Source: Nannocystis pusilla | GTDB lineage: Bacteria > Myxococcota_A > Polyangia > Nannocystales > Nannocystaceae | Reading direction: 5' to 3' | Length of the DNA: 64,000 nucleotides | Assembly: GCF_020073745.1 (NCBI RefSeq) | Contig: NZ_JAIRAU010000044.1 | Coordinates: forward strand, 124,001-188,000 | Shown: positions 60,519 through 64,000 of the stretch, one piece after another | Layout: every line of letters starts with the position of its first letter | How positions within the stretch are numbered: the stretch's first letter is position 1 | Notes under the pieces: generated by a model | Database searches by the model: none | Told to the model about the DNA's origin: nothing | Seen by the model: only the letters and a program-made list of their open reading frames with translations | Made by a program: the position numbers and the translations under genes

Positions 60519-61652
60519 TCAAAGGGCGCCGTACATGGTCCGCCAGACCGGCTCGAATACGTACATGTCGAGGTCCTTCGGCGAGGAGCCGCCGGCCTGG
60601 GTCGAGCTGTGGCCGTCGCCGGTGGGCGCCGAGGTGACGAGGCGGTGCGAATCCATGTAGGGCGCGGCGGCGCCGTCGACGACGAACGGCTCGCCGGGCA
60701 GCATCATGTCGGCGAAGCTCTGCAGGTGGCCGGCGTGCTGGTCGTCGGCCGTGTGGGTGAAGGCCCAGAAGCGGTCGATCGGGGTCAGCGGGGCGCCGGT
60801 GAGCCAGGCCTGGCCGCTGTCGAGCGGGCCCGACAGCATGACCACGCGCTCGACCTCGCGGTTCATGCCGATCACGCCCGAGCTGCTGGCGCCGTGGGAG
60901 ATCCCCGAGATCACGATCTCGGACCAGCGCGGCTTGCCGTCCGCGATGAAGTACTGCCAATCGCCGCCGGGGTGGAGCGCCTGCAGGTGCTCGAGCATCT
61001 TGACGACGCGCGTCTCGATGCTGTCGGCCGGCGGGATGGCGATGAAGGGGTGGCGGTCGACGCCCTCGAACGCCTCGAGGCGGCAGCCGCCGATGTCGTC
61101 GCCGCAGTTGCCGACGCCGTAGTCGCTGACGTAGCACGGGTGAATGACGTGGAAGCCCATGCCCGCGAGCAGGATGCCGTGGGCCTGCGAGCCGCAGGTG
61201 GCCGGGGCGCCGGCGCCGTGCAGGTAGACGACCAGCCGGCCCTGCAGCGGCGCGGCGGTGTCGAGGTGGGCCAGCTGGGTGTTCAGCGCCAGCGCGGCCG
61301 CGGGGTCGGCCTCGTCCGGCTTGAACGAGAACTCGTACAGCTGCGGGCCGGAGACGTCGACCATCGGCCCGGCCGGCATCGCCTCGGTGGTGGTGCCCGG
61401 ATCGGCGGTGCCCGTGGTGGCCTCGGCGGTGGTGCCGGTGGTCGCGCTCGTGGTCGTGGGTTCGAGCGAGGTCGACGAGGTGGTGGTGCCGGTCGGGGCG
61501 TCGGTGGTGCCGTCGTCGCCGCTCGAGGTGGAGGTGCTCGCGGTCGTCGTGGTCGAGGCGGTCGAGGTGGTCGTGTCGGTGGCAGAGTCGGCCGGCTCGC
61601 CGCCGCAGGCGGCCAGCAGCAGCGCCGCGCAGATCGATCGCGTGCTTCGCAT
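60519..61652 (-). CDS. Alpha/beta-hydrolase lipoprotein with Thr-rich linker
   Basis: 377 residues. The signal peptide ends in LLAAC; a Thr/Ser/Gly linker of about 80 residues follows. The hydrolase domain has the oxyanion-hole strand RLVVYLHGAGA, the nucleophile elbow GISHG (in EIVISGISHGASSSG), and a likely catalytic His in DGHSSTQAGG near the end, with Asp in the strand before it. Cys pairs suggest periplasmic or surface folding. It may be an esterase or BPSS-like hydrolase; no substrate known. A hairpin element lies 28 bases after the stop. Confidence 0.8.
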   Translation of the reverse strand: MRSTRSICAALLLAACGGEPADSATDTTTSTASTTTTASTSTSSGDDGTTDAPTGTTTSSTSLEPTTTSATTGTTAEATTGTADPGTTTEAMPAGPMVDVSGPQLYEFSFKPDEADPAAALALNTQLAHLDTAAPLQGRLVVYLHGAGAPATCGSQAHGILLAGMGFHVIHPCYVSDYGVGNCGDDIGGCRLEAFEGVDRHPFIAIPPADSIETRVVKMLEHLQALHPGGDWQYFIADGKPRWSEIVISGISHGASSSGVIGMNREVERVVMLSGPLDSGQAWLTGAPLTPIDRFWAFTHTADDQHAGHLQSFADMMLPGEPFVVDGAAAPYMDSHRLVTSAPTGDGHSSTQAGGSSPKDLDMYVFEPVWRTMYGAL

Positions 61653-62111
61653 GCGGGGGAGGATGCCAGAAGACGTCGCGCGGCGGTGCTCGCCGGACGT
61701 CGTGGTCTCACCGAGCGAATGACCGTGCGATCGTCACGCCGCAATTGCGTACATGGGGGCGGCCCGCCCGAGCCCGCCGTGCAGCTCGCGCACGCGCTCG
61801 CACCACGCGACGACAGAATCGTCGCGCTCGAGCCGCGGCAGGTCGTGATCGACGCGGACCACAGCGAGAAGCTCGCGGCGATGTCGTCGGCGTACCCCAG
61901 CGGTCGTCGATGCCGGCGAGATCGTGGCGGACGCGAGGCGCGGGCATGGTGGCAGAAGGCCGGGACAGCGGACGGGCGGCGGCGCCGGCCTCGCCGGAGC
62001 GCTCCGACGAACACGGCCGTGCGCGGCGCTGCCGTGCCGGCGGGTGTTCTCGGCCGTTCGAGCTGCGGACGCCCGGCCCGCCGGACCAGGTTCCGTTACC
62101 CTGGCCGGACG
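61653..62111. other. 459-base intergenic region, no supported gene
   Basis: Between the divergent hydrolase and histidine kinase genes. Open frames on both strands lack family matches, and no ribosome site or hairpin element stands out. It must contain both promoters, but I cannot point to them. Confidence 0.45.
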
Positions 62112-63311
62112 ATGTCGACGGGCTCGCAGCAGGCGCACGCGCTGGCCGAGCAGCTCGAGCGCGACCGCCAGGTGATCATCGCGCGGTGGGTGGAGCGCAT
62201 GCGCCGGCGTCACGTCGACAGGCAGACGCTGCCGACGCTCGAGACGCTGCCGACGCTCGAGCTGATCGACAGCCTGCCCGAGTTCCTGGTCCGCGTGGCC
62301 GAGGCGCTGCGCCAGGGCCTGCCCCAGGACGAGCTCGACGCCGAAGTGACGCAGCCCACCGTGGAGGTGGCCCGCGAGCACGGCATCCACCGCTACCGCC
62401 ACGGCTTCGACGTGCGCGCGGTCGTCGACGAGTACGCGATCTTGATCGACGTGCTGCTCGACTATCTCGCGGAGAAGGAGCACCGAATCGAGTCGTCGGA
62501 GCTGCGCTCGATCCTCCGCGTGGTCTCGGTGGGGGTCGCCGCGGCCGTCGACCAGTTCTCGGCCGAGCGCGACGCCGCGGAGCAGGCGAGCCACGCCGAG
62601 CTGCTGCAGGCGCGAGAGTACGAGCGCCAGTTGATCGGCGTGGTGTCGCACGACCTGCGCAATCCGCTGGCGATCATCCTCAACTGTGTGACCATTTTGA
62701 TGCGCAGCCCGGGCCTCAGCGAGCTGGCGATGCGGTCGCTGCAACGGCTGCGGAACAACGCGGAGCGGGCGGTGCGGCTGATCGGTGACCTGCTGGACTT
62801 CACGCAGGAGCGCAGCCTCGGCCGGATGCCGGTCCGGCCGGCGGACTGCGACATGCAGCAGTTGATCCGCGAGGCGATCGAGGAGGCCGCGTTGACGCAT
62901 CCGGGCCGCACGATCGAGCAGTCGGGCGAGATGGGGGCGATACCGGGTCACTGGGACCGTGACCGGGTCGCGCAGGTGCTGACGAACTTGCTGGACAACG
63001 CCCTCAAGTTCAGCCCGCTCGATTCACGGGTGTCGGTCGACGTCGACGTCGACGAGGAGCAGGTGACGGTGGCGGTGCACAATTGGGGGAACCCGATCCC
63101 TCCGGAGCGGCTCGGCTCGGTGTTCGAGGCGTTCCAGCGCGCCGACCCGACGGCCCCCTCCCGCGGGTCGCTCGGGCTCGGTCTTCACATTTCGCGGGAG
63201 ATCGCGCGCTCACACGGCGGCGGCCTCGACGCTGATTCGGCGGCGGACCGCGGAACGACGCTGACGCTGACGCTCCCGCGCCGGCCCCGGGGCGCGAGCA
63301 ACGCGAGCTGA
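62112..63311 (+). CDS. Soluble sensor histidine kinase with RsbR-type N-terminal domain
   Basis: 399 residues from the ATG at 62112. Residues about 1-150 match the RsbRD/RsbR N-terminal helical domain (LEQLERDRQVIIARWVER-like start, LPEFLVRVAEALRQ, HRYRHGFDVRAVVDEYAIL). The kinase has the H-box VVSHDLRNPL with His180, N-box LTNLLDNALKFSP (Asn292, Asn296) and G-boxes with SLGLGLHISREIARSHGG. No membrane helix, so it is cytoplasmic. No response regulator is adjacent, so it is an orphan whose partner is elsewhere. RsbR-type N-domains are linked to stress sensing. Confidence 0.9.
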   Translation: MSTGSQQAHALAEQLERDRQVIIARWVERMRRRHVDRQTLPTLETLPTLELIDSLPEFLVRVAEALRQGLPQDELDAEVTQPTVEVAREHGIHRYRHGFDVRAVVDEYAILIDVLLDYLAEKEHRIESSELRSILRVVSVGVAAAVDQFSAERDAAEQASHAELLQAREYERQLIGVVSHDLRNPLAIILNCVTILMRSPGLSELAMRSLQRLRNNAERAVRLIGDLLDFTQERSLGRMPVRPADCDMQQLIREAIEEAALTHPGRTIEQSGEMGAIPGHWDRDRVAQVLTNLLDNALKFSPLDSRVSVDVDVDEEQVTVAVHNWGNPIPPERLGSVFEAFQRADPTAPSRGSLGLGLHISREIARSHGGGLDADSAADRGTTLTLTLPRRPRGASNAS

Positions 63312-63439
63312 CGCCGACCTCGGCCGTATGCGCGGCGAGCCGTTCGTCGGTGAGCCCGGAGCCGCGAGTGGCGGCGCGTGCCGGCGCCCGGCGGGCGGTC
63401 GGCTACCGCGGGGCCGCGACTCGAGTCATGGAAGCGGCC

Positions 63440-64000
<561 letters not shown>

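Overview
The window is very GC-rich (about 70 percent by eye) and looks like the chromosome of a myxobacterium, most likely close to Nannocystis and its relatives. This rests on many lipoproteins with long Thr/Ser/Gly-rich linkers behind the lipidated Cys, two parallel beta-helix proteins ending in a MYXO-CTERM tail (CGCR, one membrane helix, arginine cluster), a DUF4215 Cys-rich repeat protein, an IgGFc-binding-type surface protein and an MglA-like GTPase. No rRNA, tRNA or CRISPR array was found.

Layout. 1-10.7 kb: a diiron oxygenase with its TetR repressor and a likely operator, a helical lipoprotein, DUF2062 protein, YcaC-like hydrolase, MglA-like GTPase, SGNH hydrolase, a LysR/NmrA divergent pair, a small monooxygenase-fold protein, and an overlapping pair of a TPR-sirtuin and a lipoyl-domain protein with a decayed acyltransferase. 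A 15-codon gene with its own strong ribosome site and hairpin follows. 10.7-22.2 kb: histidine phosphatase lipoprotein, a fusion of the N-terminal (clamp and zinc-finger) part of RNA polymerase beta-prime to a propeller-like domain, an SDR, an IgGFc-type lipoprotein, gamma-glutamyltransferase and a MYXO-CTERM beta-helix protein. 22.3-25.4 kb: a 1006-residue RNA-repair-type protein (MJ1316/DUF504, EEP nuclease, 2H phosphoesterase, eukaryote-type poly(A) polymerase). 25.5-31 kb: lipoproteins, then a poorly coding, possibly decayed stretch. 31-38.4 kb: an accessory island with a sigma-54 activator, a sigma-54-type promoter, a protein of five almost identical 55-residue glycine-zipper repeats whose 3' end is cut by an IS1380 element, a subtilase without signal peptide and a small beta-rich protein. 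38.5-64 kb: DUF4215 lipoprotein, GlcG-like protein, an exported haloacid-dehalogenase-like protein with a divergent LysR, NUDIX hydrolase, di-haem peroxidase-like lipoprotein, membrane proteins, a run of surface lipoproteins, the second MYXO-CTERM beta-helix protein, an alpha/beta-hydrolase lipoprotein, a histidine kinase and a zinc alcohol dehydrogenase cut by the window end.

Across the whole window runs a family of 16-nt hairpin elements of the form ATGTCY-N4-RGACAT/G, often 18-30 nt behind stop codons and twice inside the RNA-repair gene. Most genes stand alone or in pairs, so partners outside the window cannot be judged. The four most unusual items are the beta-prime/propeller fusion, the RNA-repair polyprotein, the sigma-54 island and the hairpin family.
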